Made by a program: the position numbers and the translations under genes
Source of the DNA: Bacillota bacterium
GTDB taxonomy: Bacteria; Bacillota; Limnochordia; Limnochordales; ZCTH02-B6
Direction of reading: 5' to 3'
DNA length: 45,212 bases
Assembly: GCA_017578085.1 (NCBI GenBank)
Contig: PKQR01000004.1
Location: 1 to 45,212 of the forward strand
The notes under the pieces: model-generated
Database searches by the model: none
The model's input: the letters and a program-made list of their open reading frames with translations, nothing else
What the model was told of the DNA's origin: nothing
Shown: positions 1-7,408 of the stretch, one piece after another
How the letters are laid out: the number at the start of each line of letters is the position of its first letter
How positions within the stretch are numbered: the first letter of the stretch is position 1

Positions 1-415
1 GCGGCAAGACCCAGATGCCGTCCGCGTCGTCGCCGACCTTGAGCTCCGCTTCGGAGCACAACATTCCCTCAGACAGCACGCCCCGGAAGGTGGCCGCCTC
101 AATGCGGCGGCCGCCGGGCAACACGCTTCCCGGCAGCGCCACCGGTACGCGATCGCCCACCTTTAGGTTGGTAGCCCCGGTCACCACGGTGTGCAGCCCT
201 TTGCCCACATCCACCTGGCACACCAGGAGGTTGTCCGCCGCCGGGTGGCGATCGATCTGACGCACTTCGCCGACCACGATGCCCGCGAGCTCAGGCGGAG
301 CCAGGCGCTCTAGGGTTTCCACCTTGACGCCCGCCATCGTCAGGCGATCCGCCAGTTCCTCCACCGGCCACGGGATGTCCACGTAATCCATCAACCAGCG
401 GTACGAAACGCGCAC
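1..415 (-). CDS. pheT: Phenylalanyl-tRNA synthetase beta subunit (N-terminal part)
   Basis: This is the first 138 codons of the PheRS beta subunit, which with PheS forms the alpha2beta2 enzyme that charges tRNA-Phe. The reading frame opens RVSYRWLMDYVDIPWPVEEL, the usual beta-subunit start, and continues into the EMAP/OB-fold tRNA-binding region (VGEVRQIDRHPAADNLLVC and VVTGATNL are typical of it). A GTG start at 415 is chosen because it lies 15 bases after the pheS stop and is preceded by AAGGTGGTGA. The gene runs off the left end of the window, so the B3/B4 editing and catalytic-like domains cannot be seen. It is co-transcribed with pheS and shares its T-box control. Confidence 0.93.
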   Translation of the reverse strand, partial: MRVSYRWLMDYVDIPWPVEELADRLTMAGVKVETLERLAPPELAGIVVGEVRQIDRHPAADNLLVCQVDVGKGLHTVVTGATNLKVGDRVPVALPGSVLPGGRRIEAATFRGVLSEGMLCSEAELKVGDDADGIWVLP

Positions 416-430
416 GCTCCGGTCACCACC

Positions 431-1444
431 TTAGAACTGTCGCAGGAAGCGAATGTCGTTTTCAAAGAAGAGGCGGATGTCGTCGATACCGTACATGAGC
501 ATGGCGATGCGCTCGACGCCCATGCCGAACGCGAAGCCCGACACACGCTCGGGGTCGTAGCCCACGTTGCGCAGCACCTGGGGGTGCACCATGCCCGAGC
601 CCAGGATCTCCAGCCACCCCTCGTTCTTGCACACCCGGCAGCCCGCCCCGTTGCAGATGATGCACTGGATGTCCATCTCCGCGCTGGGTTCGGTGAAGGG
701 GAAATAGCTGGGGCGGAAGCGCACCGGCCGCCGGCCGAAAAGCTCCCGCGCCATGATGGACAAGGTGCCCTTGAGCTCGCCGAACGTCACACCCTCGTCG
801 ACATACAGCCCCTCGACCTGGTGGAACATGGGCGAGTGGGTCACGTCCGCGTCCACCCGGAACACTTTCCCCGGTGCGATGATGCGGACCGGGGGTTTCT
901 GCGCCTCCATAACCCGGATCTGCACCGGCGACGTCTGGGTGCGCAGCAGGATGTCCTCGGTGATGAAGAACGTGTCCTGTAAGTCCCGGGCCGGATGGTC
1001 CCGCGGGATGTTGAGGGCCTCGAAGTTGTACCAGTCGGTTTCGATTTCCGGCCCCTCCACCACCTCGAAACCGAGGCCGGTGAAAATCCGCTTGATCTCG
1101 TCCAGCACCTGGGTCAAGGGATGGCGGCGCCCGAGCACCGGTCCCCAGCCCGGCAGCGTCACGTCGATGGTTTCCGCTGCGAGCCGCGCCTCAAGCGCTG
1201 CGGACGCCAGCTCCCGCTGGCGTGCGGCCAGCTCGGCCTCGACCGCGTCCCGGGCTTCGTTGACCAGGCGCCCGATGGCCGGCCGTTCCTCGGGCGGGAC
1301 CTGTCCTATGCCGCGCAGAAGCTGTGTCAGCTCGCCCTTCTTGCCCACGTAGCGGATGCGGACCTGTTCCAGCTCCTCCGGGCTCTGGGCGGCCCGCACC
1401 GCGGCCAGCGCCTCGGCCCGCACCTGTGCGATCCTGTCCTGCAC
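431..1444 (-). CDS. pheS: Phenylalanyl-tRNA synthetase alpha subunit
   Basis: This is the catalytic alpha subunit of PheRS, 337 residues, close to the usual bacterial length. It has the N-terminal coiled coil (about residues 1-90), then the class II core: motif 2 region around TSPVQIRVM and FHQVEGLYVD, and motif 3 near the end in GFAFGMGVERIAMLMYGIDD. The protein ends DIRFLRQF, the canonical PheS C-terminus. The GTG start at 1444 has AGAGGA about ten bases upstream. Immediately upstream is a T-box leader with a Phe-type specifier candidate, so expression should rise when uncharged tRNA-Phe accumulates. pheT follows 15 bases downstream. Confidence 0.97.
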   Translation of the reverse strand: MQDRIAQVRAEALAAVRAAQSPEELEQVRIRYVGKKGELTQLLRGIGQVPPEERPAIGRLVNEARDAVEAELAARQRELASAALEARLAAETIDVTLPGWGPVLGRRHPLTQVLDEIKRIFTGLGFEVVEGPEIETDWYNFEALNIPRDHPARDLQDTFFITEDILLRTQTSPVQIRVMEAQKPPVRIIAPGKVFRVDADVTHSPMFHQVEGLYVDEGVTFGELKGTLSIMARELFGRRPVRFRPSYFPFTEPSAEMDIQCIICNGAGCRVCKNEGWLEILGSGMVHPQVLRNVGYDPERVSGFAFGMGVERIAMLMYGIDDIRLFFENDIRFLRQF

Positions 1445-1502
1445 TGCCCGTCATCCTCTCTCTAAGACTGCTTACCAAACTTCCCCCGGCGAACCGCCGG
1501 GG

Positions 1503-1768
1503 CAAAGAAAAAAGCCTTCCGTCAAGGGACGGAAGGCGACTCTCCCGCGGTACCACCCTTATTAGCCCGCGCCCGACGCGCGGACTCCCTCGTTGTTCCC
1601 CTGTAACGGGAGGACCCGGCTCAGCCTACTGGGCCCGCGACAACGAGCCGTTCAGCCTGCGGCTTGGGAGCGAACTTCAGCCGCCCGCGTTCCGAGGAGC
1701 GCTTCCAGTCTGCGGCACTCCCTCCCTGGCGGTGCCTGGCGGCCTACTCCTCTCCCGCATTGCCTTTC
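1503..1768 (-). promoter_or_regulatory. T-box leader of pheST
   Basis: On the minus strand the 3' part holds the T-box core GGGTGGTACCGCG (1546-1558), followed by an intrinsic terminator (1514-1537). At the 5' end, GAAAGGCAATGCGG then GAGTA resembles the base of stem I with its AGTA motif. A TTC triplet at 1672-1674, in the context CTGAAGTTCGC, is the likely Phe specifier codon. In this class of riboswitch, uncharged tRNA stabilises the antiterminator. The core and terminator are read directly; the specifier assignment is inferred without folding. Confidence 0.93.
1509..1537 (-). terminator. T-box terminator hairpin before pheS
   Basis: The arms GCCTTCCGTC and GACGGAAGGC lie around a short loop at 1514-1537 and are followed on the minus strand by a run of six T. 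It lies directly after the T-box core, as expected for the regulated terminator. Confidence 0.9.
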
Positions 1769-1833
1769 TGGTGTCTGTCACGTTCGATGAGCGGCAGGAC
1801 CGTCGAACCCTGTCTCACCAACGCCTAGGCTGG

Positions 1834-1929
1834 CTACCTCACCAACGCCTTGAACTGACGGTACAGCAAGTACGCGGTGACCGAACCCGTGGACTCAAAC
1901 AGCCTCCAAAAGAAGTCGGCGGTGAGCAT
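1834..1929 (-). CDS. yqzL: YqzL-like small protein (31 aa)
   Basis: A short ORF of 31 codons lies between the pheS promoter and the T-box. It begins MLTADFFWRLFESTGS, continues VTAYLLYRQFKALVR and stops at TAG. The pattern F-W-x-x-F-x-x-T-G then Y-L-L-Y-(K/R) matches my recollection of the YqzL family of Bacillota (function unknown; in Bacillus the gene lies by recO). GGAAGGTGGGA upstream can serve as ribosome binding site, and GGTGG/CCACC can pair just before the ATG, possibly masking it. The transcript from the promoter at 1977-2006 would cover it. The family call rests on memory of a short motif, so it is moderate. Confidence 0.6.
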   Translation of the reverse strand: MLTADFFWRLFESTGSVTAYLLYRQFKALVR

Positions 1930-1976
1930 GGTGGACAATCCCACCTTCCCAGCGGTCTAGGTCCCTCGGTGCGCCC

Positions 1977-2006
1977 ATTATATCATAGGGCGCGAAGGGG
2001 TTACAA
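1977..2006 (-). promoter_or_regulatory. Sigma-A promoter of yqzL-pheST
   Basis: TTGTAA (2001-2006) and a perfect TATAAT (1977-1982) lie 18 bases apart on the minus strand. The -35 box includes the stop codon of the upstream methyltransferase gene. The leader from here to pheS is about 525 nt, long enough for the small yqzL-like gene plus the T-box. Confidence 0.8.
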
Positions 2007-2825
2007 CCGACCGCCTGTGCCCATGCGGCGTTGCCGCATGGCCTCAAACAGCAGCACAGCCCCCGTTACAGCGGCGTTTAGGGACTCCACCCCAGGCGCC
2101 ATGGGAAGATGCACCACGCGCGCCGCGGCTGCCAAAAGCTCCGGGCAGATCCCGTGGGCTTCGCTGCCGATCACAAGGGCGAAAGGCTGCCGCCAGTCCA
2201 TGGCCGCATAATCGGTGGCTCCCCGAGCGTCGGCCGCCACCAGCGTCAGGCCCAAAGCCCGCACGCCCGCGATGGCCTCTGCCGGCGAAAGCCGCTGGCG
2301 GTGGGGGACCAAGAAGAGCGTGCCCATGGACGCCCGCAACGCCTTTGGCTCATACAGGTCCGCGCTGCCCGAAAGCGTCCAGATGGCAGCCCCCGTGGCC
2401 GCCGCCGTGCGCACCAGGGTGCCGAGGTTGCCGGGGTCGCCGAGCCGGTCGGCGATGACCAAAGCCGTGCAGCCGGCAAACTCAGCCTGGCTCGCCTCCT
2501 GCATGGCGGCCACCGCCACAATGCCCTGCGGCTCCTGGGTGTCGCTCATGTGGCGCAGGACGCGCTCGTCTACCGCTTGGACAGGCACGGCCCGCTCGCG
2601 CAGCGACTGCACCAGGCGCCGCCCGCGCTCGCTGTCGGCCAGCCCAGGCACGACAAACACTTCCTTCAGTCGCGCCCCGGCCGCGAGCGCCGTCTCGATG
2701 AGGCGCACGCCTTCGAGCAGGCACAACCCGCGCGCCCGCCGCTCCGCCGCCCGGTGCAACGCCCGGACCGCCTTGACGCGCGGGTTGGCGGTGCTGGTCA
2801 ATACCGCCCCCTCATTGGGCCTCAC
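2001..2825 (-). CDS. TrmH/SpoU-family rRNA or tRNA 2'-O-methyltransferase
   Basis: The protein is a SPOUT-class RNA ribose methyltransferase. The N-terminal substrate-binding part reads TSTANPRVKAVRALHRAAERR and LLEGVRLIETAL, the usual opening of YsgA/RlmB-like proteins. The C-terminal half has the three knot motifs: DRLGDPGNLGTLVRTAAATG, ALVIGSEAHGI and LPMAPGVESLNAAVTGAVLLFE. The target nucleotide cannot be told from sequence. The GTG start at 2825 is preferred because GGGGAGGGGGG lies 5-7 bases before it; a TTG at 2801 with GAGGGGGCGG upstream is an alternative, and a longer frame to 2843 is unlikely. It follows rplT across a terminator. Confidence 0.9.
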   Translation of the reverse strand: MRPNEGAVLTSTANPRVKAVRALHRAAERRARGLCLLEGVRLIETALAAGARLKEVFVVPGLADSERGRRLVQSLRERAVPVQAVDERVLRHMSDTQEPQGIVAVAAMQEASQAEFAGCTALVIADRLGDPGNLGTLVRTAAATGAAIWTLSGSADLYEPKALRASMGTLFLVPHRQRLSPAEAIAGVRALGLTLVAADARGATDYAAMDWRQPFALVIGSEAHGICPELLAAAARVVHLPMAPGVESLNAAVTGAVLLFEAMRQRRMGTGGRL

Positions 2826-2849
2826 CGGCCCCCCTCCCCACACAATAAA

Positions 2850-2876
2850 GAAAGCACCCGGACGCCCGAGTGCTTC
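2850..2876 (-). terminator. Terminator after rplT
   Basis: On the minus strand AGCACTCGGGCGTCCGGGTGCT folds into a hairpin with arms of about nine bases and is followed by TTCTTTATT. It ends the infC-rpmI-rplT unit just before the methyltransferase start. Confidence 0.85.
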
Positions 2877-2945
2877 AGGGCTGCGCTAGCGTAACCCTCG
2901 TCAGGTACGCGTGTGCGTTTCCCCTCTCCAGCCTGGCCTTGCGGT

Positions 2946-3305
2946 TTAGAGCCCCAGCTGCTGCCGGGCTACGTTGACCAGCTCGCCGAAGGCCTGTTGG
3001 TCGTTGACGGCTAAATCCGCCAGCATCTTGCGGTCCACCGCCACGCCCGCCTTGTGCAGGCCGTTGATGAGACGGCTGTAGGACAGGCCCTGGCTGCGCG
3101 CGGCCGCATTGATGCGGGCGATCCACAAGCGCCGGAACTCGCGCTTGCGGTTGCGCCGGTCCCGGTACGCATACACCAGCGACTTGAGCACCTGCTGGTT
3201 GGCCGCGCGGTACGTCTTGCTCTTGCGGCCCCAGTAGCCCTTGGCCAGCTTCAGGATTTTCTTATGGCGGCGCCGGGTAACGACGCCCCCCTTTACCCTC
3301 GACAC
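2946..3305 (-). CDS. rplT: 50S ribosomal protein L20
   Basis: Ribosomal protein L20 binds 23S rRNA early in 50S assembly and, in Bacillota, represses its own operon by binding the leader. The 119 residues carry the family pattern RVKGGVVTRRRHKKILKLAKGYWG and RRLWIARINAAARSQGLSYS. The length is standard. It is the last gene of infC-rpmI-rplT and is followed by a strong terminator. Confidence 0.98.
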   Translation of the reverse strand: MSRVKGGVVTRRRHKKILKLAKGYWGRKSKTYRAANQQVLKSLVYAYRDRRNRKREFRRLWIARINAAARSQGLSYSRLINGLHKAGVAVDRKMLADLAVNDQQAFGELVNVARQQLGL

Positions 3306-3341
3306 CTCTACCGTACCTCCCCGAAAAAGCGCGGCAAAGCT

Positions 3342-3539
3342 TTACGCGTAGGGCAGAAGCTGCCGGACACGGCGCTGCTCGGCTGGGCTCAGCACGGCCG
3401 CCTGGCGAAGGCGACGCTTGCGCCGAGAAGGCTTGTGCTCCAGCAAATGGCTGCGAAAGGCGCGGTTCTTCATGAACTTGCCGCTGCCAGTCCTCTTGAA
3501 GCGCTTAGCCGCGCCCCGGTGGGTCTTGAGCTTAGGCAC
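3342..3539 (-). CDS. rpmI: 50S ribosomal protein L35
   Basis: L35 is a small basic protein of the large ribosomal subunit. The 65 residues open MPKLKTHRGAAKRFKRTGSG, the family signature, and retain the HLLEHKPSRRKRRLR segment. It lies between infC and rplT with short gaps, the conserved order of this operon. Confidence 0.98.
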   Translation of the reverse strand: MPKLKTHRGAAKRFKRTGSGKFMKNRAFRSHLLEHKPSRRKRRLRQAAVLSPAEQRRVRQLLPYA

Positions 3540-3566
3540 CGGAGTTCCTCCTCACAGTTGCGACGG

Positions 3567-4115
3567 TTACGATCCTTGCGGGGCAGCCTGCACCTTGGCC
3601 TCCTGCTGCTGCTTGGGCGCCAAGATCATGATCATCTGACGCCCCTCAAGCCGCGGCGGGCGCTCGACCAGCGCGACGCCCTGCAGCTGGTTGGCCAGAT
3701 CCACGAGCTTGTCGCGGGCCAGGTCCGCATGGACGATTTCACGGCCCCGGAACCGCACCGCGATCTTGACCTTGTCCCCATCGCGCAGGAACCGCTCCGC
3801 GTTGCGCAGTTTGATCTGGAAATCGTGGGTGTCAATCTTCGGGGTCATGCGCAGTTCCTTGACGGTGATGGCCTTCTGCTTCTTCCGCACGTCCCGTTCG
3901 CGCTTGCTCTGCTCGTAGCGGAACTTGCCGTAGTCCATGATGCGGCAAACGGGCGGCTGGGCGTTGGGGGCCACTTCCACCAGGTCAAGATTGCGCTCCT
4001 GCGCCAGTAACAGGGCTTCCCGGATGGGCATGATGCCGAGCTGCTCACCCTCGGGGCTGATCACCCGGACCTCGCGCACCCGGATCTCCCCGTTGACCCG
4101 CAAATCTCTGCTAAT
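3567..4115 (-). CDS. infC: Translation initiation factor IF-3 (ATT start)
   Basis: IF-3 binds the 30S subunit and checks start-codon and initiator-tRNA pairing. The protein has the N domain (RVNGEIRVREVRVISPEGEQ), a linker and the C domain (DFQIKLRNAERFLRDGDKVK to RQMIMILAPK). The nearest ordinary start, TTG at 4103, would remove the conserved first residues and lacks a well-placed ribosome binding site. An in-frame ATT at 4115, giving (M)SRDLRVNGEIR, is preceded by GGAGGTGAT at five bases. ATT starts for infC are known in Escherichia coli and allow IF-3 to limit its own synthesis by rejecting weak starts. The predicted length is 182 residues. Confidence 0.94.
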   Translation of the reverse strand: MSRDLRVNGEIRVREVRVISPEGEQLGIMPIREALLLAQERNLDLVEVAPNAQPPVCRIMDYGKFRYEQSKRERDVRKKQKAITVKELRMTPKIDTHDFQIKLRNAERFLRDGDKVKIAVRFRGREIVHADLARDKLVDLANQLQGVALVERPPRLEGRQMIMILAPKQQQEAKVQAAPQGS

Positions 4116-4405
4116 GTTCTATCACCTCCACATTCTCTCCCGAGCGCCCCGAGGCGCCCCTCGGCAACGACAAAAGCGGGTGCATACGCGCACCCGCTTT
4201 TTGGCCCGTTACCAATCGACATGTCGATCTTCGCGGACGGCCTTCATCGCAACCCTGGGAACAACCTCCCGCGGCGTTCCAGGGTGAGAAGCGGGGCGCG
4301 CTTCTGCTTGTCTGAGGCTTCTGTCCTTTGCCGTTTGCCCGCTGGCGCATCGGCGCCAGCGTCCTGCCCGGATGGGGGATCACGTGTTCCCCCATCGTTT
4401 CAAGC
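4116..4405 (-). promoter_or_regulatory. infC-rpmI-rplT leader (L20-leader-like)
   Basis: The roughly 290 nt between the promoter and infC contain several hairpins: GATGGGGGAAC/GATCCCCCATC, CTGGCGCC/CGCCAG, CCCTGG/CCAGGG, and finally a terminator-like stem at 4172-4200. In Bacillota, L20 binds such a leader and causes premature termination. The position and layout fit that; I have not matched it to the Rfam L20 leader model. Confidence 0.65.
4172..4200 (-). terminator. Attenuator-type hairpin in the infC leader
   Basis: AGCGGGTGC and GCACCCGCT form a nine-base-pair stem with a six-base loop, followed on the minus strand by TTTTG. It stands inside the leader, about 55 bases before the infC start, so it most likely acts as a regulated terminator. 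Confidence 0.75.
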
Positions 4406-4411
4406 GGTGCT

Positions 4412-4440
4412 AGTATACCATAGCCCGCTTGGACCGTCAA
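4412..4440 (-). promoter_or_regulatory. Sigma-A promoter of infC operon
   Basis: TTGACG (4435-4440) and TATACT (4412-4417) are 17 bases apart on the minus strand. The -35 box contains the thrS stop codon, so infC has its own promoter although it directly follows thrS. Confidence 0.85.
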
Positions 4441-6368
4441 TCCAGGCTGCGGGTTTCGATTTCGTGCCGGATCCGCTCGATGAAAGCCGCCAGGGGCATG
4501 CTGCCCTGGTCGCCGGCCCGGCGGTGACGCACCGCCACCGTGCCGGCCTCCACCTCCTTGCTGCCCACGACCAGCATATATGGGACCTTCTGCACCTGGG
4601 CATCGCGGATCTTGTACCCGATCTTCTCGTTGCGGTCATCGAGCTCGGCGCGGATGCCCGCCTTGACCAGTTCCTCCCGCACCTTGGCGGCATAGGCCAC
4701 GTGGTCGCTGCCGATGGGCAGCACGCGGACCTGCACCGGCGCCAGCCACACGGGGAACGCGCCGGCGAAGTGCTCCACCAGAATCCCAATGAACCGCTCC
4801 AGGGTGCCCATGATGGCCCGGTGGATCATGACCGGCCGCTTGTGGCTGCCGTCCCGGTCTACGTAGTACAGGTCAAACCGCTCGGGGAACTGGAAGTCCA
4901 ACTGTACCGTGGCGCACTGCCACTTGCGCCCGAGGGCGTCGGTGACGTCAAAGTCCAGTTTGGGCCCGTAGAACGCCCCGTCCTTGGGGTTGACGGTGTA
5001 CTCGCGGCCCGCGGCCTCCAGCGCCCGCACCAGGGCGGCCTCGGCCTTTTCCCAGGTTTCCAGTGAACCCATGTACTCGTCGGGGCGGGTGGACAACTTG
5101 ATGGTGTACTTCATCCCGAAGGCGCTATAGACCGCGTCGACCAGCTCCAGCACTTCCCGGATCTGCTCTTCGATCTGGTCTTCCCGCAGGAAAATGTGGG
5201 CGTCGTCCTGGTGCATCCCCCGCACGCGTAAGGCCCCGTGCAGCGTCCCGGACGCCTCAAACCGGGCCAGCGGCCCGTACTCGGCGAACTTGACCGGCAG
5301 ATCCCGGTAGGAGTGGACCTTCTGGCTGTAAAGGAGGCAGTGGCCGGGGCAGTTCATAGGCTTGACGCCCATGCGCTCGCCGCCTGCGTCAATGAGAAAC
5401 ATGTTGTCCTTGTAGTGCTGCCAGTGGCCCGACGTCTCCCACAGGGTCGTACGGTAGATCCAGGGCGTGCTCACCTCAAGATACCCGCGCGGCTCCTGCA
5501 GCTCCCGGGAAAAGTCCACCAGCGTCCGGTACAGCTGGTAGCCCTTGGGGTGCCAGAAGACGAAGCCCGGCGCTTCCTCCCGGAAGCTGAAAAGGTCCAG
5601 CTCCCGCCCGAGCCGGCGGTGGTCCCGGCGCTCGGCCTCGGCCAGCATCTCGAGGTAGCGGTCCAGCTCCTCCTGGGTCGGAAACGCCGTGCCGTAGATG
5701 CGCTGGAGCATGGGACGCTTGCTGTCGCCCCGCCAGTAGGCGCCGGCCACGCTGCGCAGGGCGAAAGCCTTGATGCGGCCTGTCGAGGGGATATGCGGGC
5801 CGCGGCAGAGATCGATGAACTCCCCCTGCTGGTAGAGGCTCGGCCGCGGGTCGTCCAGCTCCTCGAGGATTTCGACCTTGTAGGTCTCGCCTCGGTCGCG
5901 GAAGAACCGGATCGCCTCTTCCCGATCCATTTCCTGGCGGGAAAACGCGTAGTCTTCATTTATAATGCGCCGCATCTCGGCCGCGATCTTCTCCAGGTCC
6001 TCCGGCGTCAGCGGCCGCGGCAGGTCGAAGTCGTAGTAGAAACCGTTCTCAATGGGCGGCCCGATGGCCAGCCGCGCCTCGGGGAACAGCCGCTTGACCG
6101 CCTGGGCCATGACGTGCGCGGTGCTGTGGCGGAGCACCTCTAGGCCCGCTTCCGTCTCAGGCGTCAAGAGCTCGATCTCCGCGTCTTCTTCCAGCCGGAA
6201 AAACAGGTCGACCAGCCGCCCGTTGACGCGGGCCACCAGCGCTTCCTGTGCGATGCGCCCGCCCAGGTCCTGCGCCACCTCGCGCACGGTCGTCCCCCGC
6301 GGGTACTCCCGCACCGTGCCATCGGGCAGGCGAACCGTCACCTTGTTGACCACCTGTCCGTCCGCCAT
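4437..6368 (-). CDS. thrS: Threonyl-tRNA synthetase
   Basis: ThrRS charges tRNA-Thr and edits mischarged Ser. The 643 residues show, in order, the TGS domain (VRLPDGTVREYPRGTTV), the editing domain with HSTAHVMAQAV and the later C-x-x-x-H of DLCRGPH, the class II core with zinc ligands in MNCPGHCLLY, RGMHQDDAHIF and KRPVMIHRAIMGT, and the anticodon-binding domain near the end (VRVLPIGSDH). An ATG at 6368 is chosen because GGAAGGAG lies ten bases before it; an in-frame GTG at 6392 would extend the protein by eight residues without a ribosome binding site. It is preceded by a T-box leader. Confidence 0.98.
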   Translation of the reverse strand: MADGQVVNKVTVRLPDGTVREYPRGTTVREVAQDLGGRIAQEALVARVNGRLVDLFFRLEEDAEIELLTPETEAGLEVLRHSTAHVMAQAVKRLFPEARLAIGPPIENGFYYDFDLPRPLTPEDLEKIAAEMRRIINEDYAFSRQEMDREEAIRFFRDRGETYKVEILEELDDPRPSLYQQGEFIDLCRGPHIPSTGRIKAFALRSVAGAYWRGDSKRPMLQRIYGTAFPTQEELDRYLEMLAEAERRDHRRLGRELDLFSFREEAPGFVFWHPKGYQLYRTLVDFSRELQEPRGYLEVSTPWIYRTTLWETSGHWQHYKDNMFLIDAGGERMGVKPMNCPGHCLLYSQKVHSYRDLPVKFAEYGPLARFEASGTLHGALRVRGMHQDDAHIFLREDQIEEQIREVLELVDAVYSAFGMKYTIKLSTRPDEYMGSLETWEKAEAALVRALEAAGREYTVNPKDGAFYGPKLDFDVTDALGRKWQCATVQLDFQFPERFDLYYVDRDGSHKRPVMIHRAIMGTLERFIGILVEHFAGAFPVWLAPVQVRVLPIGSDHVAYAAKVREELVKAGIRAELDDRNEKIGYKIRDAQVQKVPYMLVVGSKEVEAGTVAVRHRRAGDQGSMPLAAFIERIRHEIETRSLD

Positions 6369-6397
6369 CGCGTCCACGCTCCTTCCACACACGTCGT

Positions 6398-6439
6398 CAA
6401 AAAGAAACGGACTCCCATCCCCACGCGGGACGAGAGTCC
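6398..6439 (-). terminator. T-box terminator hairpin before thrS
   Basis: GGACTCTCGTCCC and GGGGATGGGAGTCC form an imperfect stem on the minus strand, followed by GTTTCTTTTTG. It is placed directly after the T-box core. Confidence 0.85.
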
Positions 6440-6667
6440 GGCTCTCGCGGTTCCACCCGGCTTGGCGGCGCGCCCTAGAGCGCGGCCGCCCACCTCGTGC
6501 GGCGATAACGGTGCCGACCGGCCCGGCCTACTGGGGTGCCTGGCACCCGTTGGGCGGGCGGCTTGGAGGGGGTTTTCCAGAGCTCCGCCGGCCGGTGCTT
6601 ACAGCCTCTGGCACCGGCTCTCTGGGCGGCGGGGGCTGCTCTGTACTCGTCCTCCGCATTGCCTTTC
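6398..6667 (-). promoter_or_regulatory. T-box leader of thrS
   Basis: The minus strand has the T-box core GGGTGGAACCGCG (6446-6458) followed by a terminator at 6409-6439. The 5' end carries GAAAGGCAATGCGG and a GAGTA motif, like the pheS leader. The Thr specifier could not be fixed by eye; an ACC in the context GGAAAACCCC is one candidate. Confidence 0.92.
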
Positions 6668-6713
6668 GCGCCGGCAGGAACGATTGTCCCCGGCTTGGCT
6701 TGGCGTCGCCACC

Positions 6714-6743
6714 ATTATAGAAGGGCGCCCCAGCCTCTGTCAA
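6714..6743 (-). promoter_or_regulatory. Sigma-A promoter of thrS
   Basis: A perfect TTGACA (6738-6743) and a perfect TATAAT (6714-6719) lie 18 bases apart on the minus strand. This is the strongest promoter match in the window and starts the thrS T-box transcript. Confidence 0.92.
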
Positions 6744-6787
6744 CGGCGATACGCCTACGGGATGTCACCGGTCCTACGCCCGCAGGA

Positions 6788-7408
6788 TCAGCCGGCGCTC
6801 TCCGCACGCAGGAGCAAGAAGGTCACACCCATCTGGCCGAGGCCGATCAGAAACCCGAGCAGCCCGCCGAGAAACACGATGGCCCTGAGCTCCCGGCCCG
6901 CCAGCCGCACGGCCAGCTCCTCCAGCTCATCTAGGTTCAGCGCTAGGATTTTTTCCGCAACGAGCGCGCCGATATCCACCCGCTCCTCGATCCGGCTGTG
7001 AACCCGGTGGATGACGGCGTCGATGAGCGCGTCGGCTTCCCGGTTGATCAAGTCCCGCAAGTACAACACCAGGGCGGCCCGCCACTGCGCAGGCAAATAC
7101 CGGCCCAGGCCGCCTTCGAGGCGCTCCTCCACGTGCCTGCTGACGGCCTGGACGAGTTCCCCCCGCAAGCCAGCCATGTCCACCCGCTTCAGGATTTCGC
7201 CGATGGAAAGGATCTCCTCCGCCAGCGCCTGCCCGACGCTGGCCGCGATGTCCGCGTGCCGGCTGGGCAGAAGGCCGTGGATGGTGACTCCCAAAAGCGG
7301 GATGCGTACTGGCCGCTTGGGGCGAAACAGCATGCGCACCGCGATCAAGTTGGTCAGCCAGCCGATGACACCCCCCACCACCGGCATGAGCCAAAAGGAC
7401 AGCGACAT
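6788..7408 (-). CDS. DUF445 family membrane protein
   Basis: This 206-residue protein belongs to the DUF445 family (YheB-like), of unknown biochemical role. It has an N-terminal membrane segment (LMPVVGGVIGWLTNLIAVRM), the family motif MLFRPKRPVRIPLLGVTIHG-LLPSR, an amphipathic middle, and a second membrane segment near the C-terminus (LGGLLGFLIGLGQMGVTFLL). The ATG at 7408 is chosen since homologues begin at this hydrophobic segment; the frame open to 7678 upstream is arginine- and proline-rich and non-coding in character. It is shorter than the larger Bacillus members (about 380 residues) but fits the short form. Confidence 0.8.
   Translation of the reverse strand: MSLSFWLMPVVGGVIGWLTNLIAVRMLFRPKRPVRIPLLGVTIHGLLPSRHADIAASVGQALAEEILSIGEILKRVDMAGLRGELVQAVSRHVEERLEGGLGRYLPAQWRAALVLYLRDLINREADALIDAVIHRVHSRIEERVDIGALVAEKILALNLDELEELAVRLAGRELRAIVFLGGLLGFLIGLGQMGVTFLLLRAESAG

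Noticed and set aside
1324..2211. A 295-residue open frame on the plus strand over the pheS leader
   Set aside because: It runs antisense through the T-box, its terminator, the promoter and two genes; its composition is that of random GC-rich DNA.
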